The notes beneath the pieces are model-generated. The model did not search any database, had not been told where the DNA came from, and was given only the letters and a program-made list of their open reading frames with translations. A DNA stretch of 64,000 nt from Desulfovibrio piger (lineage in GTDB: Bacteria > Desulfobacterota > Desulfovibrionia > Desulfovibrionales > Desulfovibrionaceae): the NCBI RefSeq assembly GCF_900116045.1, contig NZ_LT630450.1:2256501-2320500 (forward strand). Reading direction: 5' to 3'. This document shows, piece after piece, positions 17,322 through 26,596 of this stretch. Numbering within the stretch: position 1 is the first letter of the stretch; every line of letters starts with the position of its first letter. The translations under genes were made by a program, and so were the position numbers.

Positions 17322-19982
17322 ATGGCGGATACCCTCCCCAAGGGCTACGAGCCCCATGACGTGGAAGCGCGCTGGCGCGACCACTGGCAGGACAACAGGA
17401 CCTTCACGCCCGACCCGGATGCCCAGGGCGAACCCTTTTCCATCGTGATCCCGCCGCCGAACGTCACCGGCGCCCTGCACATCGGGCATGCCCTGAACCA
17501 GACCCTCATCGACGTGCTCTGCCGCCATGCCCGCCAGAAGGGCAAGAACGTGCTGTGGGTGCCCGGCACCGACCATGCCGGCATCGCCACCCAGAACGTG
17601 GTGGAACGCGCTCTGGCCAAGGAAGGCAAGACCCGCCAGGACCTGGGCCGCGAAGCCTTCATCGAGCGCGTGTGGCAGTGGCGCGAGGACTACGGTCACC
17701 GCATCCTCAACCAGATCCGCGCCCTAGGCGCCTCCGTGGACTGGACGCGCCTGCGCTTCACCATGGACGAAGGCCTGTCCGCCGCCGTGCGCAAGGTCTT
17801 CGTGCAGCTCTACAACGAAGGCCTGATCTACAAGGGCGACTACATCATCAACTGGTGCTCGCGCTGCCACACGGCCCTGGCCGATGACGAAGTGGAACAC
17901 GAGGCCCACAAGGGCAAGCTGTGGAAGATCCGTTACCATCTGGCCGACGGTTCCGGCAGCATCACCATCGCCACCACCCGGCCCGAGACCATCCCCGGCG
18001 ACACCGCCATCTGCGTGCATCCCGAGGACGAGCGCTACCGGCACCTGGTGGGCAAGACGGCCATCGTGCCCGTGCTGGGCCGCGAGATCCCCATCATCGC
18101 CGACAGCTACGTGGACCGCGAGTTCGGCACCGGCGCCCTCAAGGTGACGCCCTGCCACGACCACAACGACTGGGCCCTGGGCAAGAAGCACGATCTGGAG
18201 TTCCTGCAGGTCATCGACGAAGACGGCATCATGAAGGCCGAGTCCGGCCCCTACGCCGGTCTGAAGAAGGAAGACTGCCGCACGAAGATCGTGGCCGACA
18301 TCGAAGCCGCCGGCGACCTTCTGGCCGTGGAGGACCTGGACAACTCCGTGGGCCACTGCTACCGCTGCCATACCGTGGTGGAACCGCACGTGTCCACGCA
18401 GTGGTTCGTGGCCACCACCAAGATGGCTCCCGCCGCCCGCAAGGCCGTGCCCGAACTGACCCGCATCCTGCCGGAATCCTGGGCCAAGACCTACTATCAC
18501 TGGCTGGACAACATCCGCGACTGGTGCATCAGCCGCCAGATCTGGTGGGGCCATCGCATCCCCGCCTGGACCTGCGCGCAGTGCGGCGAGCTCATCGTGG
18601 CCGAGCACGACCCCAGCTCCTGCCCCAAGTGCGGCTGCACTGACCTGAAGCAGGACGAGGACGTGCTGGATACCTGGTTCTCCTCGGCCCTGTGGCCCTT
18701 CTCCACCATGGGCTGGCCCGAGCAGACCAAGGATCTGGCCACCTGGTACCCCACCAGCGTGCTGGTGACCGGTTTCGACATCATCTTCTTCTGGGTGGCC
18801 CGCATGATGATGATGGGCCAGCACTTCATGGGCCAGGTGCCCTTCCACGACGTGTACCTGCACGCCCTGGTGCGTGACGAGACCGGCCGCAAGATGTCCA
18901 AGTCCACGGGCAACGTCATCGACCCGCTGGAGATGATCGACAAGTACGGCTGCGACTCCCTGCGCTTCACCCTGACGGCCTTTGCCGCCATGGGCCGCGA
19001 CATCCGCCTGTCCGAAGCCCGCATCGAAGGCTACCGCCACTTCGTCAACAAGCTGTGGAACGCCGCCCGCTTCGCCCTCATGAACCTGCCCGGGACCGCG
19101 CCCGCCCCGGTGGCCCTGGAAAGCGTGGAAGGCCTGCACCACCAGTGGATCCTGCACCGCCTGGAGCAGGTCAAGCAGGACATGGACAAGGCGCTGGAAG
19201 AATACCGCTTCAACGACGCCGCCCAGCTGGGTTACAAGTTCCTGTGGAACGAGTTCTGCGACTGGTATCTGGAGCTCATCAAGCCCGACATGCAGGACGA
19301 GGCCCGCAAGCCCGTGGCCCAGTATGTGCTGTGGGTGGTGCTGCGCGAGCTGCTGCTCCTGCTGCATCCCATCATCCCCTTCGTCACGGCCGAGATCTGG
19401 CACGCCCTGCCCGTGCCCGCCGGCGAGCAGCCCACGGACATCGCCCTGGAGCTCTATCCCGCGGCCCGTCCCGGCTGCCTGCATGAAGCCGAGGCCGCCC
19501 GCATGGAACTGGTGCAGGGCATCATCGTGGCCGTGCGCACCATCAAGGCCGAGCTGAACATCAGCCCCGGCCACAAGGTGGGCCTGATGCTGCATCCTGT
19601 GGACGAGGCCCAGGCCGCCCTGCTGGAGAGCTGCCGCCAGATGATGACCACCCTGGCCCGCCTGGAAGACCTGCAGATCGGTGCCGGCCTGCACGCGCCC
19701 AAGGCGTCCGCCTCCTCCGTGGTGGGCGGCTGCCAGGTCATCGTGCCTCTCAAGGGCGCCGTGGACCTGGCCGGCGAGCTGGCCCGTCTGGACAAGGAAA
19801 TGGCCAAACTGGAAAAGGATCTGGTGGGCGTGCAGAGCAAGCTGCACAACGAAAGCTTCGTGAGCCGCGCTCCCGCCCAGGTGGTGGAACGCGAACGCGC
19901 CCGTGCCGAACAGCTGCTGGATGCCAAGGCCAAGATGCAGGCCCTGCGCCAGCGCTTCAGCGAAGCCCTCAACGAGGAATAA
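17322..19982 (+). CDS. valS: Valyl-tRNA synthetase
   Basis: 886 residues, normal for bacterial ValS. I use the ATG at 17322 (MADTLPKGYEPHDVEARW), preceded by GGAGAAAG; an upstream ATG would only add ten atypical residues. The class I signatures are clear: PPPNVTGALHIGHALNQ (HIGH) and GRKMSKSTGNV (KMSKS). The CP1 editing domain (about residues 150-400) includes TTRPETIPGDTAICVHPED. A zinc-type pair of CxxC motifs appears as CAQCGELI and CPKCGC. The C-terminal ~65 residues form the ValS coiled-coil arm. It charges tRNA-Val and hydrolyses mischarged Thr-tRNA. The next gene starts 11 bases later, so the two are probably cotranscribed. Confidence 0.97.
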   Translation: MADTLPKGYEPHDVEARWRDHWQDNRTFTPDPDAQGEPFSIVIPPPNVTGALHIGHALNQTLIDVLCRHARQKGKNVLWVPGTDHAGIATQNVVERALAKEGKTRQDLGREAFIERVWQWREDYGHRILNQIRALGASVDWTRLRFTMDEGLSAAVRKVFVQLYNEGLIYKGDYIINWCSRCHTALADDEVEHEAHKGKLWKIRYHLADGSGSITIATTRPETIPGDTAICVHPEDERYRHLVGKTAIVPVLGREIPIIADSYVDREFGTGALKVTPCHDHNDWALGKKHDLEFLQVIDEDGIMKAESGPYAGLKKEDCRTKIVADIEAAGDLLAVEDLDNSVGHCYRCHTVVEPHVSTQWFVATTKMAPAARKAVPELTRILPESWAKTYYHWLDNIRDWCISRQIWWGHRIPAWTCAQCGELIVAEHDPSSCPKCGCTDLKQDEDVLDTWFSSALWPFSTMGWPEQTKDLATWYPTSVLVTGFDIIFFWVARMMMMGQHFMGQVPFHDVYLHALVRDETGRKMSKSTGNVIDPLEMIDKYGCDSLRFTLTAFAAMGRDIRLSEARIEGYRHFVNKLWNAARFALMNLPGTAPAPVALESVEGLHHQWILHRLEQVKQDMDKALEEYRFNDAAQLGYKFLWNEFCDWYLELIKPDMQDEARKPVAQYVLWVVLRELLLLLHPIIPFVTAEIWHALPVPAGEQPTDIALELYPAARPGCLHEAEAARMELVQGIIVAVRTIKAELNISPGHKVGLMLHPVDEAQAALLESCRQMMTTLARLEDLQIGAGLHAPKASASSVVGGCQVIVPLKGAVDLAGELARLDKEMAKLEKDLVGVQSKLHNESFVSRAPAQVVERERARAEQLLDAKAKMQALRQRFSEALNEE

Positions 19983-19993
19983 GGAACAACGTC

Positions 19994-20920
19994 ATGAAGA
20001 TGTCCGCCGTTGCCACGCCCCCCATGCTCTGCGCTTCCGGGCGCGGAGCGGTGGGCGTCGTGCCCGGCGCGGTCGTCGCCTCCGGTCTTTCGGGCCGGAG
20101 GCCGGCGGCCGCGCCCTTGTATTGTCTGCTGCTCCTGCTGCTGGTGTTCTGCCTGTCCGCCCTGCCGGCCCGTGCCCATGTGGTGGACGAGCTGGCCCCC
20201 CTGCTGGACAGCGATGCCATCGTGAACAGCATCCAGGATATCGGCCTGCTCAAAAAGGCCGGTTTCATCTATCAGCCCGACCTGACCATCACGGGCGAGA
20301 TGTGCCCCGTGGACGGCAGCCAGGACCAGCTGGCCGTGCTCAGCGGCATGCTGGCCGCGGACAGGATGTATGCCTTCTACTTTGGCGATGTGGCCGACGC
20401 CGCCAAGAAGAACGAGCTGCTCCAGCAGCTGGTGGGCAAGCCCCTGCCCGCGTTGAACAGCAAGGACATGGCCCGCATCCGCAAGGCCCCGCACAGCCAG
20501 GAGTCCGCGAACATCCTGGCGCGCTTCCGGCAGCAGGAGCTTTCCCGCCTGCTGGAGGCCGCCCGTCAGGACGATCAGCTGCTGCGCCTGCTGGGTGCGC
20601 ATCTGTACGGCCTCTATCTGGAGCGCCTGTACATGGCCTCGGTCATGGTGCTGGCCGCTGCGGAAAGCGACACGCTGGAACCGCTCTATCAGGTGCATAC
20701 CGGCCTGGCCACCCGGCACGGTAAGGCCCTGGAGATCCTTGGCAAGAAGGGGCTGCTGGGCCTGGAGGACTGCGAGGCCCGCGCGGCCCTGGTCAGGAAG
20801 CTGCAGGGCCTGCTGACCGCCAACAAGGGCCAGCCCACGCTGGAAGGCCTGCGCGAGATCGTCTCGCTGGTCCAGGAAGAGCGCTCCTTCTTCCTGACGC
20901 CCTGCCCGCTGCCGCAATAA
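19994..20920 (+). CDS. Exported protein of unknown function downstream of valS
   Basis: 308 residues, not recognised. The start at 19994 follows AAGGA only 11 bases after the valS stop. The N-terminus has an unusually long (~40-residue) region before a leucine-rich hydrophobic core (YCLLLLLLVFCLSALPARA), so it is either a signal peptide with a late ARA-H cleavage site or a signal anchor. The remaining ~245 residues are mostly helical and rich in Leu, Ala and charged residues (VVDELAPLLDSDAIVNSIQDI, VSLVQEERSFFLTPCPLPQ). I see no known catalytic motif. Cotranscription with valS need not mean a shared role. Confidence 0.6.
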   Translation: MKMSAVATPPMLCASGRGAVGVVPGAVVASGLSGRRPAAAPLYCLLLLLLVFCLSALPARAHVVDELAPLLDSDAIVNSIQDIGLLKKAGFIYQPDLTITGEMCPVDGSQDQLAVLSGMLAADRMYAFYFGDVADAAKKNELLQQLVGKPLPALNSKDMARIRKAPHSQESANILARFRQQELSRLLEAARQDDQLLRLLGAHLYGLYLERLYMASVMVLAAAESDTLEPLYQVHTGLATRHGKALEILGKKGLLGLEDCEARAALVRKLQGLLTANKGQPTLEGLREIVSLVQEERSFFLTPCPLPQ

Positions 20921-20927
20921 AAACGTT

Positions 20928-21011
20928 GTGAGGGGGAGAAGGAAACCTTTTTGGGAAAAAGGTTCTCCTTCTCCCCCTCACGCTCCCCCTCATCCTTCCA
21001 AAAACTTTTAT
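20928..21011 (-). repeat. Interspersed long-hairpin repeat, copy 2 (subfamily A, reversed)
   Basis: A ~25-bp near-perfect inverted repeat (20928-20952 with 20956-20981), then the conserved outer part read in reverse (CGCTCCCCCTCATCCTTCC followed by AAAAAC). This is the reverse complement of the flank seen at 5731 and 39749. It lies directly after the stop of the valS-linked gene. Confidence 0.85.
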
Positions 21012-21033
21012 CATGGGCCTGAGTGGCCCTGTG

Positions 21034-21076
21034 AACAGCGAGAGCGCCTTTCCCCAAGGGAGGCGCTCTCGCTGTT
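21034..21076 (+). terminator. Perfect 16-bp hairpin behind the valS unit
   Basis: AACAGCGAGAGCGCCT pairs with AGGCGCTCTCGCTGTT around an 11-base loop. Only three T follow on the plus strand, so it is a possible weak terminator for the valS operon. Confidence 0.5.
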
Positions 21077-21173
21077 TCCGGCCTCAGGAACGGGCTGTCC
21101 GGCCTCAGGAACGGAAAAGAGGGGTGCGTTTGGGGCGGGCGTATCTGATGTCAGATACCGCCCGTGACGGCCA

Positions 21174-21210
21174 TAAAAAAAGCGCTCCGTCCTTCAGGAT
21201 GGAGCGCTTT
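21174..21210 (-). terminator. Terminator of the small lipoprotein gene
   Basis: On the minus strand AAAGCGCTCC and four further paired bases fold around TGAA and close with GGAGCGCTTT. A run of T follows, giving a 13-bp stem with one G-T pair. Confidence 0.88.
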
Positions 21211-21296
21211 GGTGGTTTGTATTCGGGGCACAGGGGAAGTCAGCCAGGGCTGTGTCGGCATGGGGATCTGTGCAGGACTTCCCGGTGCGGGGCAGC

Positions 21297-21716
21297 CTAT
21301 TTATCGTCCGGTTCTTCCGTTTCGGCCTTGCTCACCCAGTCCACCAGGCGGGCCATGCGGGCCAGGCTGTAATGGCCGGGTTCGGGCTGCTGGCCGATCT
21401 CCTGCAGGGTGCCGTTGAGGCGGTAGATGCGCCAGTCCCCGGCAGGCAGGGAGCCGTTGTCCATGGCGGTCTTCAGGCCGGTACGGGCCTCTTCGGGCGA
21501 GCAGAACAGGGGAAAGTCCTGCACGGCCGGGTCAAGGACGACCACGGAGCCGCCCGCGATGTCGATGATGTAATTGCCGGGCGCCACGGTGTAGACTTCC
21601 TGGCAGTCGCGGTCGGGCGGCAGGGGAGCCGTACTGGGGCCTGTGGCGGCACAGCCGCCCAGCATCAGAAGGGACCCAAGCAGGGCGGGGGCAAGGATCA
21701 CGGGAAAGCGTTTCAT
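21297..21716 (-). CDS. Small putative lipoprotein of unknown function
   Basis: 139 residues. The start at 21716 follows AGGAG. The signal peptide MKRFPVILAPALLGSLLML ends in the lipobox LGGC, with Cys22 as the acylated residue and Ala at +2. The mature part contains DCQEVYTVAPGNYIIDIAGG, suggesting a small beta-rich domain, and an acidic C-terminus. No family was recognised. It is monocistronic: a good promoter lies upstream and a strong terminator downstream. Confidence 0.72.
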   Translation of the reverse strand: MKRFPVILAPALLGSLLMLGGCAATGPSTAPLPPDRDCQEVYTVAPGNYIIDIAGGSVVVLDPAVQDFPLFCSPEEARTGLKTAMDNGSLPAGDWRIYRLNGTLQEIGQQPEPGHYSLARMARLVDWVSKAETEEPDDK

Positions 21717-21791
21717 GTCATTCTCCTGCCGGCGTACCGGCATCAGATTCGCCCCGGGCACCACAAAAGCGGGCGGGTGGCGTCATGGCTG

Positions 21792-21820
21792 ACTACACAC
21801 CAAGCCCGCTTTTTTGTCAA
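21792..21820 (-). promoter_or_regulatory. Sigma70-type promoter of the lipoprotein gene
   Basis: On the minus strand TTGACA (21820-21815), a 17-base spacer and TGTAGT (21797-21792). The -35 region overlaps the left arm of an AAAAGCGGGC/GCCCGCTTTT inverted repeat (about 21765-21814) that can also serve as the htpX terminator. Confidence 0.65.
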
Positions 21821-21854
21821 AAGATTCGTAGGCCGGAGGGCACGGCGCGGGGCG

Positions 21855-22721
21855 CTAGCGGGCCCGGCGGCTCATTTCCTGCAGGCGGGCGATGCGTTCT
21901 TCCAGCGGCGGGTGCGTGCTGAACAGATTGGCCATGCTGCCGCCGCCGAAGCCGAACAGCGGCGAGACGATGAACATCTGCTCGGTGCTGGGGTTGCCGT
22001 TGTGCATGGGGATCTGCCCGCTGGCCACGCCCAGCTTGTGCAGGGCACCGGCCAGGGCCAGGGGCTGGCCGCAGATGCGGGCGCCGGTCTCGTCGGCCAG
22101 GTATTCGCGCGAGCGGGAGATGGCCATCTGGATGATGCTGGCGGCGATGGGGGCCAGGATGGCCAGCAGGAACGCGGCGATGGGATTGGTGCCGCCTTCC
22201 TCGTCGCTGTTGCTGCCGCCGAAGATGGCGGCGAACTGCATGAAGTTGGCGATGCTGACGATGACCGAGGCCAGCACGCCGGCGACGGTCTGGATCAGGA
22301 TGTCACGGTTGGCGATATGGCCGATCTCGTGGGCGATGACGCCGCGCAGCTCCTCGGGGCTGAGGATGCGCATGATGCCGTCGGTGACGGCCACCACGCC
22401 GTGTTCGGGGTCGCGACCGGTGGCGAAGGCGTTGGGCGCGTCTTCAGGGATGACACAGACGCGGGGCTTGGGGATGCCGGCGTTGGCGGCAAGCTCGGCC
22501 ACCATGCGGTGCAGCAGGGGGGCCTCGTCTTCGGACAGTTCGCGGGCCTGGTACATGGACAGCACGATCTTGTCCGAATACCAGTAGGAACCCACGTTCA
22601 TGATCATGGCGATCACGAAGGCGATGATGATGCCGGTGCGGCCGCCCATGATGCCGCCCAGACCGATGATGATGGCGGAAAGCAGGGCGAGAAGCAGCAC
22701 GGTCTTGATCTGGCTGGTCAT
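21855..22721 (-). CDS. htpX: Membrane zinc metalloprotease HtpX
   Basis: 288 residues, the typical HtpX length. The start at 22721 follows AAGGAGATATC. Two N-terminal membrane helices (about residues 5-55) are followed by the cytosolic M48 protease domain with the zinc motif HEIGH, and a downstream SREYLADETGA supplying the third ligand. The C-terminal TNPIAAF and FSTHPPLEERIARL segments are family signatures. HtpX degrades misfolded inner-membrane proteins, overlapping with FtsH. Its promoter appears at 22762-22790. Confidence 0.95.
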   Translation of the reverse strand: MTSQIKTVLLLALLSAIIIGLGGIMGGRTGIIIAFVIAMIMNVGSYWYSDKIVLSMYQARELSEDEAPLLHRMVAELAANAGIPKPRVCVIPEDAPNAFATGRDPEHGVVAVTDGIMRILSPEELRGVIAHEIGHIANRDILIQTVAGVLASVIVSIANFMQFAAIFGGSNSDEEGGTNPIAAFLLAILAPIAASIIQMAISRSREYLADETGARICGQPLALAGALHKLGVASGQIPMHNGNPSTEQMFIVSPLFGFGGGSMANLFSTHPPLEERIARLQEMSRRAR

Positions 22722-22761
22722 GATATCTCCTTGAGTGTGCGAGGTAGGGATTCGCCCACTG

Positions 22762-22790
22762 TAGATAAGCATGCGTCAGCAAAGTGGCAA
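22762..22790 (-). promoter_or_regulatory. Candidate promoter of htpX
   Basis: On the minus strand TTGCCA (22790-22785), a 17-base spacer and TATCTA (22767-22762), about 40 bases before the start codon. Confidence 0.5.
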
Positions 22791-22949
22791 GAGGTGGGAA
22801 AAAGTCAGGATGTCCGAAGCAGGGGAGCCGGAGAGGCTGCTGCCTGGCATCACAGGTGGATCGCCTGTACGGCAAGCCCGCTTGGCGGGGAGGAAGCTTG
22901 GGAAGGACGGCAGGAATGGCCCCGGAATTGCTATTCCCGCGACAGAAAA
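22791..22949. other. Gene-free part of the htpX-argJ gap
   Basis: The gap from 22722 to 23102 (381 bases) holds the htpX promoter, two hairpin elements and this stretch. I see no gene or clear signal in it. Confidence 0.4.
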
Positions 22950-22994
22950 GGAGAGGCGGGGAAACACGGCGATGCCGTGTTTCTCCGCCTCTCC
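22950..22994. repeat. 21-bp hairpin upstream of htpX
   Basis: Arms 22950-22970 and 22974-22994 are complementary over 21 bases with a single G-T pair, around the loop GAT. It lies between argJ and htpX, right beside a long-hairpin repeat. Confidence 0.75.
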
Positions 22995-22997
22995 CTG

Positions 22998-23081
22998 ATA
23001 AAGCGCGTTTGGGGAGGAAGGGGGGAGTTTGAGGGGGGAAGGAGGCCCTTTGGGCGCTGGCAAAGGGCCTCCTTCCCCCTC
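22998..23081 (+). repeat. Interspersed long-hairpin repeat, copy 3 (subfamily B)
   Basis: It starts AAAGCGCGTTTGGGGAGG, then GGGGGGAGTTTG, and opens a 21-bp inverted repeat (23031-23052 with 23061-23081, one extra G) whose arms read GAGGGGGAAGGAGGCCC. The closest relative is at 54268-54342. It sits 22 bases from the argJ stop. Confidence 0.8.
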
Positions 23082-23102
23082 GGCAAAAAGCTCCTTCCCC
23101 GC

Positions 23103-24296
23103 TTACGAGCGGTAATCGGCGTTGAGGCTGACGTATTCGTGGCCGAGGTCCGAGGCGCGCAGGTCGTAGCAGCCGTCACCGAGCCCCATATGGATCTCCA
23201 CCGGGATGTCGGTGGCCTTGAGCAGCTCGGCAAGCTCGGCTTCCTTGTTGCCGTTGACGGGCCGGCCGTCGCGGAAGCGTTCGATGCCGCAGAGCACCAG
23301 GCGCACGCGGGCGGGATCCACCCGGGCCCCGCTGCGGCCCACGGCGGCCACGATGCGGCCCCAGTTGGCGTCCTGCCCGTAGATGGCGGTCTTGACCAGC
23401 TGGGAGTGGCCCACGGTACGGGCGATGCGGCAGGCGTCCTCATCGGAGGCGGCGCCGCTCACCGTGATGTGCATGACCTTGCTGGCGCCCTCGCCGTCCT
23501 TGACCAGCATGTAGGAGATCCGGCCCAGGATGTCGGTAAGGCCCTTTTCCAGCAGGGCGGCGTCCCCGCCTTCGGCCCGGATGCCGGAAGCGCCGTTGGC
23601 GAGCCCGAGGATGGTGTCGTTGGTGGAGGTGTCGCCGTCAACGCTGACGCGGTTGAAGGTCCTGTCCACGGCGCGGGCGAACATGGCCTGCCAGGTCTCG
23701 CGGTCCACCTCGGCGTCGGTGAGCATGACGGCCAGCATGGTGGCCATGTTGGGGCAGATCATGCCCGCGCCCTTGGCCATGCCGGTGAGGCGCACGGTGC
23801 CGCCGGACAGGGGCACCGTGATGCTGGCGAACTTGGGAAAGGCGTCGGTGGTCATGAACGCGCGGGTGAAGCCTTCGGCATCGCGGCTGCCCAGGCTTTC
23901 CACCAGGGCGGGCACGGCCTCGCGCCAGCGGTCCATCCTGAGCTGGTCGCCGATGACGCCGGTGGACATGGGCATGATCTCATGCGGGGCCAGCCCGGTG
24001 AGGGCGGCGACCATGCGGCGGGTCTCAAGGCAATTCTCCAGGCCTTCGTCACCGGTGCAGGCGTTGGCCTGGCCGGAATTGGCCAGCACGGCGCGGCAGG
24101 TGCCGTATTCGCGCAGGGTCTGCTGGCAGACCTGCACGGGAGCGGCCTTGAAGGCATTGGTGGTGAACAGGCCCGCCAGCACGGCGGGACGGTCGGAAAC
24201 AATCAGCCCCAGGTCATCGCGGCCGGCTTTTTTGAAACCGGCGGCAGCGGTCCCGGCGGAGAAGCCGAGGGGCAGGTCGTTGCGCGTATCGCTCAT
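23103..24296 (-). CDS. argJ: Bifunctional glutamate N-acetyltransferase / amino-acid acetyltransferase ArgJ
   Basis: 397 residues. The start at 24296 (MSDTRNDLPLGFSAG) follows AAGGAT. The autocleavage site is visible in GMICPNMATMLAVMLTD; the Thr of the ATML motif becomes the nucleophile after the precursor splits into alpha and beta chains. GDTSTNDT and the C-terminal GEDANWGR-type segment (YGQDANWGRIVAAVG) are also typical. ArgJ moves the acetyl group from N-acetylornithine to glutamate and in many bacteria also uses acetyl-CoA, giving the cyclic arginine pathway. The gene lies downstream of fusA, with a terminator between them. Confidence 0.96.
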   Translation of the reverse strand: MSDTRNDLPLGFSAGTAAAGFKKAGRDDLGLIVSDRPAVLAGLFTTNAFKAAPVQVCQQTLREYGTCRAVLANSGQANACTGDEGLENCLETRRMVAALTGLAPHEIMPMSTGVIGDQLRMDRWREAVPALVESLGSRDAEGFTRAFMTTDAFPKFASITVPLSGGTVRLTGMAKGAGMICPNMATMLAVMLTDAEVDRETWQAMFARAVDRTFNRVSVDGDTSTNDTILGLANGASGIRAEGGDAALLEKGLTDILGRISYMLVKDGEGASKVMHITVSGAASDEDACRIARTVGHSQLVKTAIYGQDANWGRIVAAVGRSGARVDPARVRLVLCGIERFRDGRPVNGNKEAELAELLKATDIPVEIHMGLGDGCYDLRASDLGHEYVSLNADYRS

Positions 24297-24340
24297 GGGA
24301 ACATCCTTTCCGGTCATGGGCTTCCGGGAGGAAAACGATG

Positions 24341-24378
24341 AAAAAAAGGCGGGGATCTTGCCTTGCAAAATCCCCGCC
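24341..24378 (-). terminator. Terminator of the str operon (after fusA)
   Basis: On the minus strand GGCGGGGAT and ATCCCCGCC pair around a 13-base loop and are followed by seven T. Confidence 0.88.
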
Positions 24379-24433
24379 GTCATATCAGGCAACCAGCGCT
24401 GTCCGGTCTTGGTGGGAACGGACGTTCAGGACG

Positions 24434-26512
24434 CTAGTTCTTGCTCTTCTGGATCTCGTCGGCGATGGCCTGGGGCACACGTTCGTAGTGATCGAACTGC
24501 ATGGTGAAGGTGGCGCGGCCCTGGGTACGGGAGCGCAGGTCGGTGGCGTAGCCGAACATGGAGGCCAGGGGCACCTGGGCACGCACGCTTTGGGCACCGC
24601 CGGCGCGGGCTTCCATGCTCTGCACGCGGCCGCGGCGGCCGTTGAGGTCGCCCATCACGTCGCCGAGGTATTCTTCGGGGGTGACCACTTCCACGTCCAT
24701 GACGGGTTCCAGCAGGACCGGGCCGGCCTTCTGCATGGCGTCCTTGATGGCCATGGAACCGGCCACGTAGAAGGCCTGTTCGGAGGAGTCCACTTCGTGG
24801 TAGCTACCGAAGACCAGGTTGACCTTCAGGTCCACGCAGGGGAAGCCGGCCAGCACGCCGGACTTCATGGCATCCTGGATACCCTTGTCGATGGCGGGGA
24901 TGTATTCCTTGGGGATCACGCCGCCGGTGATGGAGTTGATGAACTCGTAGCCCTTGCCCGGGTTGGGTTCCACCTCGATCACGCAGTGACCGTACTGGCC
25001 GCGGCCGCCGGACTGCTTGGCATGCTTCATGTCGGACTTGGCGGGCTTGGAGATGGTTTCGCGGTAGGCCACCTGGGGCTTGCCCACGTTGGCGTTGACG
25101 TTGAATTCGCGGGTCAGGCGGTCAACGATGATCTCCAGATGCAGTTCGCCCATGCCGGCGATGAGGGTCTGGTTGGTCTCCTCGTCGCCCTTGACGCGGA
25201 AGGAGGGGTCTTCCTTGGCCAGCTTGTTGAGGGCGGCGGACAGGGCGTCACGGTCGGCCTTGGTCTTGGGCTCGATGGCCACTTCGATGACGGGCTCGGG
25301 GATGTTCAGGGATTCCAGGATCACCGGGCGCTTTTCGTCGCACAGGGTGTCGCCGGTGGAAGCGTTCTTCAGGCCCACCAGGGCCACGATGTCACCGGCG
25401 CCGGCCCACTTGATGTCTTCACGCTTGTTGGCGTGCATCTTCAGGATGCGGCCGATGCGTTCCTTCTTGCCGGTGTTGGCGTTGTACACGCTGGTGCCGG
25501 ACTCCAGGCAGCCGGAGTAGATGCGGAAGAAGGACAGGTGGCCGATGAAGGGGTCGGAGAACAGCTTGAACACCAGGCCGGCAAGGGGTTCCTTGTCGTC
25601 GCAGGGGCATTCGATGAGATGTTCTTCGTTGCCGGGCTCATGGCCGGTCATGACGGCGATGTCCACGGGAGAGGGCAGGTAGTCCACCACGGCGTCCAGC
25701 AGGGGCTGCACGCCCATGTTGCGGAAAGCGGAACCGCAGAGCACGGGCACGATGTTGCGGGCGATGGTGGCCTTGCGGATGCAGGAAACGATCTCGTCGC
25801 GGGTCAGGTCTTCGCCGCCCAGGTACTTTTCCAGCAGGGCCTCATCTTCTTCGGCCACGGCTTCGATGAGTTCGTGGCGCTTTTCCTCGAAGAGGTCCTT
25901 CAGTTCGGCGGGCACGGCTTCGTCAGTGAACTGGGCGCCCTTGGAGCTCTTGTCGAAGCGGTGGGCCTTGCCTTCGATGAGGTCCACGACGCCTTCAAAT
26001 TTGTCTTCGGAGCCGATGGGCAGCTGCAGGGGCACGGCCTTGGCGCCCAGGCGTTCGTGGATCATGCTCACGCAGCGGAAGAAGTTGGCGCCGATGCGGT
26101 CCATCTTGTTCACGAAGCAGATGCGGGGCACGTGGTAGCGGTCGGCCTGGCGCCACACGGTCTCGGACTGGGGCTCGACGCCGGCCACGGCGTCGAACAC
26201 GCACACGGCACCGTCCAGCACGCGCAGGGAACGTTCCACTTCGATGGTGAAGTCCACGTGGCCGGGGGTGTCGATGATGTTGATGCGGCAGTCCTTCCAG
26301 AAGCAGGTGGTGGCGGCGGAGGTGATGGTGATGCCGCGCTCCTGTTCCTGTTCCATCCAGTCCATGGTGGACTCACCGTCGTGGGTTTCGCCGATCTTGT
26401 GGGAAACACCGGTGTAGAAAAGGATGCGTTCGGTGGTGGTGGTTTTGCCGGCGTCAATATGGGCCATGATGCCGATATTGCGCTGTTTGTCTACGGGGGT
26501 GGTGCGGGACAC
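24434..26512 (-). CDS. fusA: Translation elongation factor G
   Basis: 692 residues from a GTG start at 26512 preceded by GGAGG; this gives the standard EF-G N-terminus [28 protein letters not shown]. The G motifs [26 protein letters not shown] and FVNKMDR are present, followed by the usual domains II-V ending near [18 protein letters not shown] drives ribosomal translocation and, with RRF, ribosome recycling. It is the last gene of the rpsL-rpsG-fusA string. tuf does not follow, unlike in many other bacteria. Confidence 0.97.
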   Translation of the reverse strand: MSRTTPVDKQRNIGIMAHIDAGKTTTTERILFYTGVSHKIGETHDGESTMDWMEQEQERGITITSAATTCFWKDCRINIIDTPGHVDFTIEVERSLRVLDGAVCVFDAVAGVEPQSETVWRQADRYHVPRICFVNKMDRIGANFFRCVSMIHERLGAKAVPLQLPIGSEDKFEGVVDLIEGKAHRFDKSSKGAQFTDEAVPAELKDLFEEKRHELIEAVAEEDEALLEKYLGGEDLTRDEIVSCIRKATIARNIVPVLCGSAFRNMGVQPLLDAVVDYLPSPVDIAVMTGHEPGNEEHLIECPCDDKEPLAGLVFKLFSDPFIGHLSFFRIYSGCLESGTSVYNANTGKKERIGRILKMHANKREDIKWAGAGDIVALVGLKNASTGDTLCDEKRPVILESLNIPEPVIEVAIEPKTKADRDALSAALNKLAKEDPSFRVKGDEETNQTLIAGMGELHLEIIVDRLTREFNVNANVGKPQVAYRETISKPAKSDMKHAKQSGGRGQYGHCVIEVEPNPGKGYEFINSITGGVIPKEYIPAIDKGIQDAMKSGVLAGFPCVDLKVNLVFGSYHEVDSSEQAFYVAGSMAIKDAMQKAGPVLLEPVMDVEVVTPEEYLGDVMGDLNGRRGRVQSMEARAGGAQSVRAQVPLASMFGYATDLRSRTQGRATFTMQFDHYERVPQAIADEIQKSKN

Positions 26513-26596
26513 GGTATCCTCCAGAAAAGGGGCAGTGGGGCGGGGGGAAAAGCGCCGCGCCCTTGCGGGCGCGGCAGCAGTCACTCGGAAGCGGGC

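Larger units (their letters stand above)
20921..21296. other. Hairpin-dense intergenic region
   Basis: 376 bases without a gene between two convergent units. It holds, in order, the long-hairpin repeat, a perfect 16-bp hairpin (21034-21076), a two-copy 21-base tandem repeat (units from 21077 and 21098, TCCGGCCTCAGGAACGG shared), a GTATCTGA/TCAGATAC hairpin inside 21133-21163 and a terminator. Confidence 0.7.

Noticed and set aside
21252..24341. A plus-strand frame of about 1000 codons across htpX and argJ
   Set aside because: It is antisense to two clear genes and runs through terminators and hairpin repeats; its composition (Gly, His, Gln, Asp-rich) is that of a shadow frame.
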